Positions 1 to 11,255 of a stretch of 64,000 nt of DNA are shown here, piece after piece. The position numbers were made by a program, and so were the translations under genes. The notes under the pieces were generated by a model. It was not told the origin of the DNA. It worked only from the letters and a program-made list of their open reading frames with translations, and did not search any database. Origin of the DNA: Theropithecus gelada. Taxonomy: Eukaryota > Chordata > Mammalia > Primates > Cercopithecidae. The first letter of the stretch is position 1, and the number at the start of each line of letters is the position of its first letter. The stretch spans positions 111,862,936-111,926,935 of the forward strand of contig NC_037677.1 of the NCBI RefSeq assembly GCF_003255815.1, in the 5' to 3' direction.

Positions 1-21
1 TGTTTCCCATTTGTATTATAG

Positions 22-140
22 CTGCTTCTGATGACAGATGTTACAGATATGCAGATTGTGCCAGCTGTACTGCCAATACAAATGGGTGCCAATGGTGTGA
101 TGACAAGAAATGCATTTCGGCAAATAGCAACTGTAGTATG
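22..140 (+). CDS. ATRNL1: ATRNL1 exon: PSI-type cysteine module
   Basis: This is a coding exon of the extracellular region. The acceptor is ...TATTATAG at 14-21 and the donor is GTCAGT from 141. It enters with two bases completing a split codon and leaves in phase 0. The peptide includes ADCASCTANTNGCQWCDD and has seven cysteines with the C-x2-C ... C-x2-W-C spacing of plexin-semaphorin-integrin (PSI) modules, which are small disulfide-bonded spacers. It ends in an NCS glycosylation sequon followed by Met. The paralogue ATRN has a similar module here, but with clearly different residues around the shared CTANTN core, so ATRNL1 is the better call. It lies at the window edge, and the upstream kelch-encoding exons are outside. 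Confidence 0.93.
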
Positions 141-604
141 GTCAGTATTTATGGGTAAATGGTGCTGTAGTTATAACACACTGCTGCTTTATGATCATTA
201 GATTACCATTTAATAGCACTGTAGAAAAAACGCACTTTACACATTAAGACATTTAGAAAGTATATAGGGAATCATTCACTTCTTAGTAAATTGTAAAGTT
301 AGACTGGTTTGTTGTTCAAATTTGTCAGTTTAGATTCCATTTTGGATCCATCAACTTTACTTCTTTTCGTGGATGAGACTGGGAACATTTTTTAAAAACT
401 GATATTAAAAAAGACTATAACTGTAAATATTATCTTCTGTCCTAATGAATATAAGATTATATAGGTAGGTATTGAAATAATTCCCAGTGGATTCCTGTCA
501 GACATGCATTAGTGGTCGTGTGGTCTTGTGCTTTGTTTTCACACTTTGTGTGTAAGTTTAGCCTGAGCTGTTGGTAGTAGTAGTTTCTCTTTTAACTGTC
601 TATA
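141..604. other. intron, no feature recognised
   Basis: AT-rich intronic sequence after the first exon. I see no repeat family, RNA gene or coding potential. Confidence 0.6.
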
Positions 605-750
605 CATTAGTGGTTCTCAAGTTGAGGCAATTTTGTCTCACAGGGGACATTTCACAGAGACATTTTGGTTGTCACAAATGTGGAGCTGCTATTGTCATCT
701 AATAGGTAGAAGCAAGGGATGCTGCTAAACATTCTATAATTTTTATAAGA
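605..750 (-). mobile_element. MER5-type hAT-Charlie DNA transposon fragment
   Basis: It begins with TGGTTCTCAAGTTGAGG and continues with a diverged stretch ending GGGATGCTGCTAAACATTC. This is the terminal half of the non-autonomous MER5 group in reverse orientation. It is old, and no target duplication is visible. Confidence 0.7.
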
Positions 751-784
751 TTTTTTAAAGGCCTTTTACATCTAAAATAGAGTT

Positions 785-868
785 TTAGCACTATTGACAT
801 TTTAAGCCCTATAATTATTTGTTTATTTGTTGTGGGAGAGCTGTTCTATATATTGCAGAATTAAAAAA
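785..868 (+). mobile_element. second MER5-type fragment, opposite orientation
   Basis: TTTTAGCACTATTGACATTT followed by a TTGTTGTGGGAGAGCTGTTC-like stretch matches the other end of a MER5-type element in forward orientation. It sits about 35 bp from the reverse-oriented fragment, so the two halves face each other. Confidence 0.55.
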
Positions 869-1017
869 AAAACTTATAAAATATTTATGGCAGATGAAAA
901 TGGATTAAGAGCAGCAAAAATTAAGATTTTAAGTGGTCGCATCTAAACATTCTATGTTTTGTAGAAGATATCAACAAATTGAAAGGAAAAATTAAAAAAA
1001 GTAGTATTTAGTAGGAT

Positions 1018-1327
1018 TAAAGATTGTTTTTTTTTTCTTTGAGACAGAGTCTTGCTCCATCACCCAGGCTGGAATGCAGTGGCATGATCTTGGCTCACTG
1101 CAACCTCCACCTCCTGGGTTCAAGTGATTCTTATGCCTCAGCCTCCTGAGTAGCTGGGATTATAGGCAAGCACCACCATGCCTGGCTAATTTATATTTTA
1201 CTAGAGACGGGGTTTCACCATGTTGGCCAGGCTGGTCTTGAACTCGTGGCCTCAAGTGATGTGCCCACCTCAGCCTCCCAAAGTGCTGGGATTACAGGCA
1301 TGAGGCACTGTACCCAGCCTAAAGATT
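1018..1327 (-). mobile_element. Alu (AluS-like), antisense
   Basis: A full-length dimeric Alu in antisense: poly-T at 1027, GAGACAGAGTCTTGCTCC, then the A-box and B-box complements, ending CACTGTACCCAGCC at 1319. The 8-bp duplication TAAAGATT flanks it at 1018-1025 and 1320-1327. Several CpG-decay changes place it among the middle-aged Alus. Confidence 0.93.
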
Positions 1328-1829
1328 CTTCTATGGGCCTATAGCTTGGGTAAAAATAAATAGTGTGGATACATATTTCCAACTGAATATAATGTATTAT
1401 TTTTTATTTTTTGGAATTTTTATTAATGAAAGTATCTACTTGTTTTTCAAGATAGCAGGCAGAGCTAAAAGGCAAAGAAAAGGGAGTTGAAACTAAGTAA
1501 AAAATTTGATTGTATAATTAAAAAAATTTCTCCACTAATTAATAATTCAAAATATGTAAGTTTTATGATTTTAATCTAATATTCAAAACTTAAAATGGAG
1601 GGAAATTTGCAGTTACTGACTCATTAGATTAAACCCTTTTGTTTTCATACATATTCTGTTGTGTAGTTTCCAGTGATACAAGTTGTTTTAATAACAAGAT
1701 ATACGTCAATTTTATTTGAGTTTTAACATTAATATAACATGGTTATGTTTTGCAAATTTAAATTACATTTTAAGATATCCACTAATATTCATCTAATGGG
1801 AGTTATCACTCAACTTTTTCGTTCTTTCA
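1328..1829. other. intron, no feature recognised
   Basis: AT-rich intronic sequence between the Alu and the MLT2-type LTR. I see no gene or identifiable repeat. Confidence 0.5.
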
Positions 1830-2001
1830 GGCCCTCAGTGGATTAGATGATGCCCACCATAGGCAGAGCATTTTACTTTACCTGGCTTACCAATTTAGTC
1901 TTATCCAGAACTCCCCACAGACATATCCAGAAATAATGCTTAGCCTAATATGTGACCACCCCATGTCTTGGAAAAGTTGACACATAAAGTTAACCATTGC
2001 A
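1830..2001 (-). mobile_element. MLT2-type LTR, 3' LTR of a minus-strand ERVL
   Basis: Read on the minus strand it starts TGCAATGGTTAACTTTATGT at 2001 and continues with TGTCAACTTTTCCAAGACAT, which I recognise as the start of MLT2 LTRs (the LTRs of ERVL). The minus-strand bases just before the TG are purine-rich (AAAGGGTAGACT), as expected for a polypurine tract. The LTR is partial on its left side. Confidence 0.65.
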
Positions 2002-2280
2002 AGTCTACCCTTTGTCAACTTGGCACCTATACATAGCTACATAAACCATACTTAATTTTCAAATGAAGATAATAACTAGGTCATATTCTACCTAACATGA
2101 TACAAGTATCCTGTGTACAACTGGAAAACACATCAATCTCTTTCCCAGAAAAGGAGGTAAAGTCCTTGAGTGATATTTACTCCTCTCCTTGATATTCTAT
2201 AACTTAAATACTATGATGTAAAATCAACAGTGCTTAAATTCTGATATGAGCATCTTATGTTACATGATGAGGGAATAAGA

Positions 2281-2325
2281 GGGGAATGAAAACAAAGATA
2301 TTACACACACACAAACACACACATA
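2281..2325. repeat. short imperfect CA-rich microsatellite
   Basis: A run of ACACACACAC, AAACACACACA and similar units, about 20-25 bases long and interrupted. Confidence 0.7.
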
Positions 2326-2406
2326 GATGTATTCTTAGCAAAATGAGGAGGAAATACAATTACAGTCCTTATTTCTGTAACCGATTGCGTGTTTGTAGCT
2401 AGTATT

Positions 2407-2791
2407 TATACGTATATTCTTTTTTAAAATTATACTTTAAGTTCTAGGGTACATGTGCACAACGTGCAGGTTTGTTACATATGTATACATGTGCTATGTT
2501 GGTGTGCTGCACCCATTAACTCGTCATTTATGTTAGGTATATCTCCTAATGCTATCCCTCCCGCCTTCCCCCACCCCACGACAGGCCCCGACGATTCCTC
2601 AAGGATCTAGAACTAGAAATACCATTTGACCCAGCCATCCCATTACTGGGCATATACACAAAGGATTATAAATCATGCTGCTATAAAGACACATGCATAC
2701 GTATGTTTATTGTGGCACTATTCACAATAGCAAAGACTTGGAACCAACCCAAGTGTCCATCAGTGACAGACTGGATTATATGTATATTCTT
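2407..2791 (-). mobile_element. short L1 insertion with 5' inversion (twin priming)
   Basis: The left part (2421-2586) is the L1 3' end in antisense (AAATTATACTTTAAGTTC, then GGTACATGTGCACAACG). The right part (about 2590-2776) is L1 ORF2 sequence in the sense direction, encoding TIAKTWNQPKCPS. The insertion is bounded by TATACGTATATTCTT at about 2407-2421 and TATATGTATATTCTT at 2777-2791, a 15-bp target duplication with one difference. A 5' part inverted relative to the 3' part within a single duplication is the classic twin-priming product. Confidence 0.88.
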
Positions 2792-2950
2792 ACCTAACCA
2801 TTCTGTATTTCCTTTACCTTCAGCAAGCACCTTACCTGCTTGTGGTTTTTTACCTGTTAGGGTGACTCAAACCTTTATTCTTGAAGGGTCATTCTTCATT
2901 AGTAGTCCTGCTTGAATTGGATTGCTGTAGTTTTCCACTGATCTCAATCA

Positions 2951-3190
2951 CAGGGTAATATAATTTGGATATTTGTCCCTGTCCAAATTTATGTTGAAAT
3001 GTAATCCCCAGTCTTGGAGGTGGAGCTTGGTGGGAGGTGTTTGGATCACAGGAGTGGATCCCTCATGAATGGCTTGGGCCATCCGCTTGTTGATAAGTGA
3101 ACTCTCGCTCTGGGTTCACTTGAGATCTGGTCGTTTAAAAGTGTGTGGCATCTCCACCTCCACTCTCACTCTTGCTCCTGTTGATTTAGA
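2951..3190 (+). mobile_element. ERVL-MaLR LTR fragment (MST-like)
   Basis: Contains TGTAATCCCCAGTCTTGGAG, GGTGGGAGGTGTTTGGATCA, then GAGATCTGGTCGTTTAAAAG and a TCTCCACCTCCACTCTCACT run, the order seen in MST/THE1-class LTRs on the + strand. It is diverged and partial, and lies within the ERVL block. The exact subfamily is uncertain. Confidence 0.6.
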
Positions 3191-6100
3191 GGTGTAAGGA
3201 ACCTAAAGTGGCCAAGTGGCAGTCTTAATTTCCAATTCTATGGTATCAGTGTTGTGTTTTCTGGAAAAAAAAATTCCTTCCTCTGGAATTAAGACATCTA
3301 GGTCAGCAAAGAGTAAGGTCACAAGAACAGGAAGAAAAGTTTTGCTAATGAATTACTAGGGACAATAGTGAGTAGTACCACTCCCATTTCCAACCCTTGA
3401 TTCTTGGTCCCATAAATGCTGGCTGTGAGAAAAAGAGCACCATGTACTGGATGCTGACTCAGAGCTTATATGGCTTTCTGGAGAACCCTTCTCTCAGCCT
3501 TGCAAGGTATTACTACTTAGCTGGCACTGTAACTGAATCATCAAAAGCCCATTCCACTGTTTTATGAAACAAGTTGCTTGATGATTGTGGGGAACATGAT
3601 AAGACCAGTGAGCACAGGCCCACTGCTGTCCTTCATGTGCTGTGATGTGAGTTCCTTGGTCAGAAGCAATGCTGTGTGGAATACCAAGATAGTAGAAAAA
3701 GAATTCTGTAAGTTTACTGATGGGAGTTTTGGCAGAAGCATTGTGAGCAAGGAAGGCAAATCTGTAGCCAGAATAAATGTCTGTTTCGGTAAAAACAAAT
3801 GCTTCCCTTTCCCTGATGGAAGCTCTGTTAACCTGCCTCCAGGTAGCTGGCTGATTACCTAGGGGGATGGCGCCATATCAGGAGCTCAGTGTTGGTTTCT
3901 GCTACTGGCATATTGGGTACTCAGCAGTGGTCATAGCCATGATCACAAGGTCATGGCCCTGGTGGATGGAAGTCCATTTTGCTGAGCCCATGCATAATCT
4001 CCATCCCTGCCACCATGGCCACTTTGTCCATGATGTTGGGTGATGACACAGGTGGCTAGGGAAGAAGGTATCCATAGAACTGGTCATCTTATCCATGTGA
4101 TTATTAAAATACTCTTTTGCTGATGTCACCTTTTGGTGAACATTTACACTGGATACAAGTATCTTCACTTATTTACCATTCAGCGAGATCTGTCCACATC
4201 CCTTTTCCACAAATTATTTTTTTTGTCACCAATTTTCCATTCATGTTCCTTCCAAGTTCCTGACCATACAGGCAAACCATTGGCCACAGCCCATGAATCT
4301 GTACACAGTTGCACATCTGGCCATTTCTTCTTCCAAACAGAATGAACAATGAGGTGCACTGCTTGATTTTGCTCACTGGGAAGATTTCCTTTCACTACTG
4401 TACTTCAGGGAGGTCCCAGGAAGGGGCAGCAGAGCTTCAGCAGTCCGTTTTTGGGTAGAGGCTGCATATTGTGCAGAACCATCTGTAAATGAAACCAGTC
4501 TTCTCTTCCTCTGTCAAGTGATCTAGGGAACTTTTCATGAAGTGATAGGTGCAGACTAGGAGAGAGAAGGCACTGTGGCAGAAGTGGGGATTATGGGCAT
4601 TTGGGCCTCTTTTTCATGTAACTTAGTTGCTTCTTCAGGGCCTGCTTGAGCCTGGTCATGTATATACCACTTTTATTTGATGATAGAGTGCCACTGTGCA
4701 CACCCAACCTCATGGGTTGGTGGGTCAGATAACACCCAGTTCATGATGGGCCGAAATCACCATGGTGGCCCATGGTTAAACATTCAGTTTCTATTAATGC
4801 CCAGTAGCAGACTAAGAGCTGTTTCTGTTAAAGGAGAATAGTTATCTGCAGAGGATGGTGATGTTTTGCTACGAAATCCTGAGTCTGCACTGTTATTTTC
4901 CTATAGAGGCCTGCTAAAGGCTCCAAAGAGCATCCTGTCTGCCACTGATATTTGAGACACCATTGCATCTGCAGGATCATGTAGCCCAACTGGCAGAGCT
5001 TGCATAGTAGTCTGGACCTGCAGAACCCTCTCTTATTCTGAGATCTATTTGGAATTAGCAGCTTTTTGGATCACTTGGTAAATGGGTCAAAGTAACATAC
5101 CCCAATGAGGAATGTGTTACCTCCAAAATCCAAAGAGGCCTATTAGACATTCTCCCTCTTTTTTCTGTTGGTTATAGGAGGGGCCAGAGGCAACAACTTA
5201 ACATTCACCTTTGAAAGGGATATCTTGACATGCCCTATACTGCTAGACCACTAGAAATTTCACTGAGTTAGAAGGTCCCTGAATTTCAGATGAATTTATT
5301 TCCCAACCTCTGACACACAAATATCTTGCCAATAAGTCTAGACTAGTTGCTACATCTTACTCACTAGGTCCAATCTGTGTGATGTTTTCAATATTATGGA
5401 TCAGTGTGATGTCTTGTGGAGTGAAAAGGCAGTTAAATGCCTGAGAACTAAATTATTACATAGGAGCATAGAGTTGGTATACTCCTGAGGTAGAGCAGTG
5501 AAGGGGTATTGCTATCATTGCCAGCTGAAAACAAACTGCTTCTAGTGATTTTTACTAACAAGTTTCAAGAAAGAAGCATTTGTCAGATGTTTAGCTACTT
5601 GCCAGTTGCCAGGAAATGTGTTAATTGCCCAAGCAATGAAACCACATCTGATAAGGCAATTACAATTGGTATTACCACCTGGTTAAGCTTATGATAATTC
5701 ATTGTTACTCTTCAAGATCCATCTGTCTTCTACATAGACTAAATAGACAAATTTCATGGGAATATAGTGGGAATTACCACCCCTGCATCCTTTAAGTCCT
5801 TTATGGTGGCACTAATCTTTGCAGTCCTTCCAGGAATGGAGTATTGCTTTTGGCTTACCATTTTTCTACATAGAGGCTGTTCTAGTGGCTTCTTCTTGGC
5901 TTTTCCCTCCATAATTGTCTTCACTCCACAGGTCAAGGAACCAGTGTGAGTTTTCTTTCAGCTGCTGAGTATGTCTATTCCAATTATGCATTCTGGAACT
6001 GGGAAATAGCCACAGGATGGGTTTTGGACCCAGTGGGCCCACTGTGAGAGGGACCTGAACTCCACTGATCATCTGGCAGTCATAAGTCTCTGACGGGTGG

Positions 6101-7039
6101 CCCACAGTGATGTTTTGGGTCTCCTGGAATTAATGTCAGTTCAGAACCAGCATCTAGTACTGACACTGATTATTTCCCTTTCCTCAGTGCATAGTTACTC
6201 TGGTAAACACTGTAAATCCCTTTGAGAAAGGCAAGGAGAAAGATGAACAATATACCTTTTTGGTAGTATGTTGAGGTCCTTCCTTAAGGGGACCCAGCAT
6301 CCCCTTCATTCAAGGCCTTTGGGTCTGTAAACTGGCTCAGTTTTGGAACTTAATTGAAGAACTCTGACTCTCTGTATTTGTGATTCAGGTTAGAGTTTTC
6401 TTTACTTAGAACTTTTCTGCTTATAGAAATCTATTAGGAATTTAGTAGGATTTCTATATATTTTACTTCTAGGAACAACCTCATGCTCAACTCACCAATG
6501 CCATAGATGTGAGCAAGTCAGACTATTCCAATTGCTGCTTTAACTCTGCTGTTCATCATAGTAACCACACCCACCTTGCCTTTGGTAGTTGAGTGCTGCT
6601 ACCTGGCCCCTGCCAACCTAGATCCAATTATTCCTATTGCATTTCTATTTCCCAATTCAGTGGCTGCACTTCCCACTGCAAGGCAGGGCATATGGAGAAG
6701 AGCAGTCATGGAGCTCTTCAAGGATGCCAGTGCTCCCCTCCCAAGTTTATTCTTTTCAATATTGGTGAAAGGTGTGTCTTCTAGATCCTCTCACAGAGGG
6801 TGAGCAGATCTTAAAGGACAAATCCACTCTAACATTCCAATCTCCCTAAGCCATTAAATGTCTTCTATGTTAAACCAAGGCAGATCCAGCATTTCCAAAT
6901 CATTCACTGTAGGCCACCTTTTGGTCTACGTTTTAGCTAACTAACAGGAAGAGCCCTTTCTGACTCTCCAACCTGTAACATTAAATGTATAATGTCTGCT
7001 TAGCCTATATCAATAAATTTTGCCTGATCCAACTTTATG

Positions 7040-7352
7040 TTTTGTCTATCATTTTGCCATACTTTACCATTCTGGAGGCTGGGAAGTCCAAGATCTTGGT
7101 GCTAGTAGATTTGGTATCTGGTGATGGCCTACTTTCTGATTCACAGAAGATGTCTTTTCAGTGCTTCCTCCCCTGGTAGAAGGGGAGCTCTTGTGTCTTC
7201 AGCACTTTATAATGGTGTTAATCCCACATATGAGGACTCCACCATTATGATTAAATTACCTCCCAAAAGTTGCACCTCCTAATAACATCACATTGGGATT
7301 GAGTTTCAAAATACGAATTTTGGGAGATGCAAACATTCAATCCATGACAGAC
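7040..7352 (-). mobile_element. MLT1-type LTR (ERVL-MaLR), minus strand
   Basis: The + strand shows GAGGCTGGGAAGTCCAAGAT, CTCCACCATTATGATTAAAT, TTGCACCTCCTAATAACATC and GAATTTTGGGAGATGC. This is the reverse complement of an MLT1-class LTR, which ends with the purine-rich 'aggaggtgg...' block. The family call is firm; the subfamily is not. Confidence 0.75.
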
Positions 7353-7362
7353 ATTTACATAT

Positions 7363-7695
7363 GAAAATACAACATATCGGCCGGGCGCGGTGGCTCAAGC
7401 CTGTAATCCCAGCACTTTGGGAGGCCGAGATGGGCGGATCACGAGGTCAGGAGATCGAGACCATCCTGGCTAACACGGTGAAACCCCGTCTCTACTAAGA
7501 AATACAAAAAATAGCCGGGCGAGGTGGCGGGCGCCTGTAGTCCCAGCTACTCGGGAGGCTGAGGCCGGAGAATGGCGTGAACCCGGGAGGCGGAGCTTGC
7601 AGTGAGCTGAGATCCGGCCACTGCACTCCAGCCTGGGCTACAGAGCGAGACTCCGTCTCAAAAAAAAAAAAAAAAAAAAGAAAATACAACATATC
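7363..7695 (+). mobile_element. Young AluY-lineage insertion with monkey (AluYR-type) markers
   Basis: Full-length Alu at 7379-7679 with a near-pure A tail. The 16-bp duplication GAAAATACAACATATC is present on both sides (7363-7378 and 7680-7695) without mismatch. CpGs are well preserved (GGCCGGGCGCGGTGGCTC). It reads GGCTCAAGCCTGTAATCCC instead of the usual CTCACGCC, and GAGATCCGGCCACTGCAC instead of GATCGCGCCACTGCAC. I associate these changes with the AluYR subfamilies of Old World monkeys. It is one of the youngest elements in the window. Confidence 0.92.
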
Positions 7696-7699
7696 TGAG

Positions 7700-8240
7700 T
7701 GAAAACAGATACTCTTAAAAATTGTATTATGTAAATTGCTATCAAGTATTTATAAAGTGGCATTTTGCTTTATATTTTATTTTTGATGATGATGTGTTAA
7801 CAAGGAAAGCATTGGGTGAGGTAGCATAAGAGAGCAGATGGTACTCACTTGAAATTTAGAATTTGATGTCATGTGTCCTTTAGACAGTTTTATCAGAATG
7901 TCTTGTGATTAAGTGAAACCAAATGTTAATGGATACAGAGAGGTCTTTGGGATTTCAGTCTAGATTATGTGCATTGATATCCTATTTCATATAGGTCAAA
8001 CAATGTGCTTTATTCTCACATATTTTCATTTAAAATGTACATCTCAGTATATTAGAGTGAAGATCAGTAGAATAGTGGTTACTATTCATAATGTGTGTCT
8101 GGTTCATTAGGCCAGAAATGCCAGCTATGTTTCAGAATAACAGCTTTCTTTTACCATTGATTAACTTGGCTCTATGTACGCTTGAAACATAATTTCATTT
8201 TTTGTACTTGTTTAGTATCAATAAATGACTATAATTTTCC
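7700..8240. other. intron, no feature recognised
   Basis: AT-rich unique-looking sequence between the Alu and an L1. It has no recognisable repeat or gene. Confidence 0.5.
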
Positions 8241-8242
8241 TT

Positions 8243-11200
8243 TTTTTTGTTATACTTTATGTTCTAGGGTACATGTGCACAACATGCAGATTTGTTACAT
8301 ATGTATGCAAGTGTCATGTTGGTGTGCTGCATCCATTAACTCATCATTTACATTAGGTATATCTCCTAATGCTATCCCTCCCCCCCCACCCCAAAACAGG
8401 CCCCGGTGTGTGATGTTCCCCTTCCTGTGTCCATGTGTTCTTATTGTTCAGTTCCCACCTATGAGTGAGAACATGCGGTATTTGGTTTTCTATCCTTATG
8501 ATAGTGTCCTGAGAATGATGGTTTCCAGCTGCATCCATGTCCCTACGTAGGACACGAACTCATCCTTTTTATGGCTGCATAGTATTCCATGGTGTATGTG
8601 TGCCACATTTTCTTAATCCAGTCTATCATTGATGGACTTTTGGGTTGGTTCCAAGTCTTTGCTATTGTGAATAGTGCCGCAATAAACATACAAGTGCATG
8701 TGTCTTTATAGTAGAATGGTTTATAATCCTTTGGGTGTGTACCCAGTAATGGGATGGCTGGGTCAAATGGTATTTTTAGTTCTAGATCCTTGAGAAATCG
8801 CCACACTGTCTCCCACAATGGTTGAACTAGTTTACAGTCCCACCAACCGTGTAAAAGTGTTCCTATTTCTCCACATTCTCTCCAGCACCTGTTGTTTCCT
8901 GACTTTTTAATGATTGCCATTCTAACTGGTGTGAGATGGTATCTCATTGTGGGTTTGATTTGCATTTCTGTGATGACTAGTGATGATGAGCATTTTTCCA
9001 TGTGTCTGTTGGCTGTATGAATATCTTCTTTTGAGAAGTGTCTGTTCATATCCTTTGCCCACTTTTTGATGGGGTTGTTTTTTTCTTGTAAATTTGTTTA
9101 AGTTCTTTGTAGGTTCTGGATATTAGCCCTTTGTCAGATGAGTAGATTGCAAACATTTTCTCCCGTTCTGTAGGTTGCCTGTTCACTCTGATGGTAGTTT
9201 CTTTTGCTGTGTAGAAGCTCTTTAGTTTAATTAGATCCCATTTGTCAATTTTGACTTTTGTTGCCATTGCTTTTGGTGTTTTAGACGTGAAGTCCTTGCC
9301 TATGCCTATGTCCTGAATGGTATTGCCTAGGTTTTCTAGGGTTTTTATGGTATTAGGTCTAACATTTAAGTCTCTAATCCATCGTGAATTAAGTTTTGTA
9401 TAAGGTGTAAGGAAGGGATCCAGTTTCAGCTTTCTACTTATGGCTAGCCAGTTTTCCCAGCACCATTTATTAAATAGGGAATCCTTTCCCCATTTCTTTT
9501 TTTTTGTCAGGTTTGTCAAAGATCAGATGGTTGTAAATGTGTGGTATTATTTCTGAGGCCTCTGTTCTGTTCTATTTGTCTATATCTCTGTTTTGGTACC
9601 AGCACCATGCTGTTTTGGTTACTGTAGCCTTGTAGTATAGTTTGAAGTCAGGTAGCATAATGCCTCCAGCTTTGTTCTTTTGGCTTAGGATTGTCTTGGC
9701 AATGCGGGCTCTTTTTTGGTTCCATATGAACTTTAAAGTAGTTTTTTCCAATTATATGACGAAAGCCATTGGTAGCTTAATGGGGATGGCATTGAATCTA
9801 TAAATTACTTTGGGCAGTATGGTCATTTTCAGGATATTGATTCTTCCTGTCCATGAGCATGGAATGTTCTTCCATTTGTTTGTATCCTCTTTTATTTCAC
9901 TGAGCAGTGGTTTGTAGTTCTCCTTGAAGTGGTCCTTCACATCCCTTGTAAGTTGGATTCCTAGGTATTTTATTCTTTTTGAAGCAATTATGAATGGGAG
10001 TTCACTCATGATTTGGCTCTCTGTTTGTCTGTTATTGGTGTATAGGAATGCTTGTGATTTTTGCATATTGATTTTGTATCCTGAGACTTTGCTGAAGTTG
10101 CTTATGAGCCTAAGGAGGTTTTGGACTCAGACGATGGGGTTTTCTAAATATGTAATCATGTCATCTGCAAACAGGGACAATCTGACTTCCTCTTTTCCTA
10201 AATGAATACCCTTGATTTCTTTCTCTTGCCTGATTGCCCTGGCCAGAACTTCCAACACTATGTTGAATAGGAGTGGTGAGAGAGTGCATCCCTGTCTTGT
10301 GTCAGTTTTCAATGGGAATGCTTCCAGTTTTTGCCCATTCAGTGTGATATTGACTGTGGGTTGTCATAAATAGCTCTTATTGAGATATGTTCCATCAATA
10401 CCGAATTTATTGTGAGTTTTTATTATGAAGGGCTGTTGAATTTTGTCAAAGGCCTTTTCTGCATCTATTGGGATAATCGTGTGGTTTTTGTCTTTGGTTC
10501 TGTTTATATGCTGGATTACGTTCATTGATTTGCGTATATTGAACCAGCCTTGCATCCCAGGGATGAATCCCACTTGATCATGGTGGATAAGCTTTTTGAT
10601 GTGCTGCTGGATTCGGTTTGCCAGCATTTTATTGACGATTTTTGCATTGATGTTCATCAGAATATTGGTCTATAATTCTCTTTTTTGTGTGTGTGTCTCT
10701 GCCAGGCTTTGGTATCAGGATGATGTTGGCTTCATAAAATGAGTTAGGGAGGATTCCCTCTTTTTCTATTGATTGGAATAGTTTCAGAAGGAATGGTACC
10801 AGCTCCTCTTTGTACCTCTGGTGGAATTCGGCTGTGAATCCATCTGGTCCTGGACATTTATTTTGGTTGGTAGGCTATTAATTATTGCCTCAATTTCAGA
10901 GCCTGTTATTGGTCTATTCAGGGATTCAGCTTCTTCCTGGTTTAGTCTTGAGAGGTTGTATGTGTCCAGGAATTTATCCATGTCTTCTTGGTTTTCTAGT
11001 TTATTTGCGTAGAGGTGTTTATAAGTATTTTCTGATGATAGTTTGTATTTCTGTGGGGTCGGTGGTGATATCCCCTTTATCATTTTTTATTGCATCTATT
11101 TGATTCTTCTCTCTTTTCTTCTTTATTAGTCTTGCTAGTAGTCTATCAGTTTTGTTGCTCTTTTCAAAAAACCAGCTCCTGGATTCATTGATTTTTTTGA

Positions 11201-11255
11201 AGGGTTTTTTTATGTCTCTCTCTCCTTCAGTTCCACTCTGATCTTAGTTTTTTCT
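8243..11255 (-). mobile_element. 5'-truncated L1 (L1PA-type), minus strand, ~3.0 kb
   Basis: It opens at its 3' end with poly-T and GTTATACTTTATGTTCTAGG, and runs through the 3' UTR into ORF2. Minus-strand fragments keep recognisable reverse-transcriptase and C-terminal parts: the catalytic FADDM motif at 10127-10312, then 9752-10066, 9046-9519 and 8543-9049. They are split by frameshifts and stops, so the ORF2 protein is dead. It breaks off in mid-ORF2 near 11255, as expected of incomplete reverse transcription. I could not find a convincing target duplication. Confidence 0.9.

Larger units (their letters stand above)
2002..6960 (-). mobile_element. ERVL internal region (decayed pol), minus strand, with nested insertions
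   Basis: Minus-strand translation gives scattered retroviral pol pieces. At 5754-5936 there is a peptide like the start of an ERVL reverse transcriptase (ISATIKDLKDAGVVIPT). At 3562-3798 there is a remnant of the integrase core. All are in separate frames with stops, so the element cannot make protein. The order (RT at higher coordinates, integrase at lower, 3' LTR at 1830-2001) agrees with a minus-strand provirus whose 5' side, gag and 5' LTR are poorly recognisable or missing. It is interrupted by an L1 at 2421-2776 and an MST-type LTR at about 2951-3190. It is an ancient, inactive virus copy. Confidence 0.7.

Noticed and set aside
3562..6105. A protein-coding retroviral gene
   Set aside because: The fragments are in different frames with many stops and belong to a decayed ERVL.
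8182..8550. A 122-codon + strand protein
   Set aside because: It is the antisense of an L1 3' end and shares its sequence with other L1 copies in the window.
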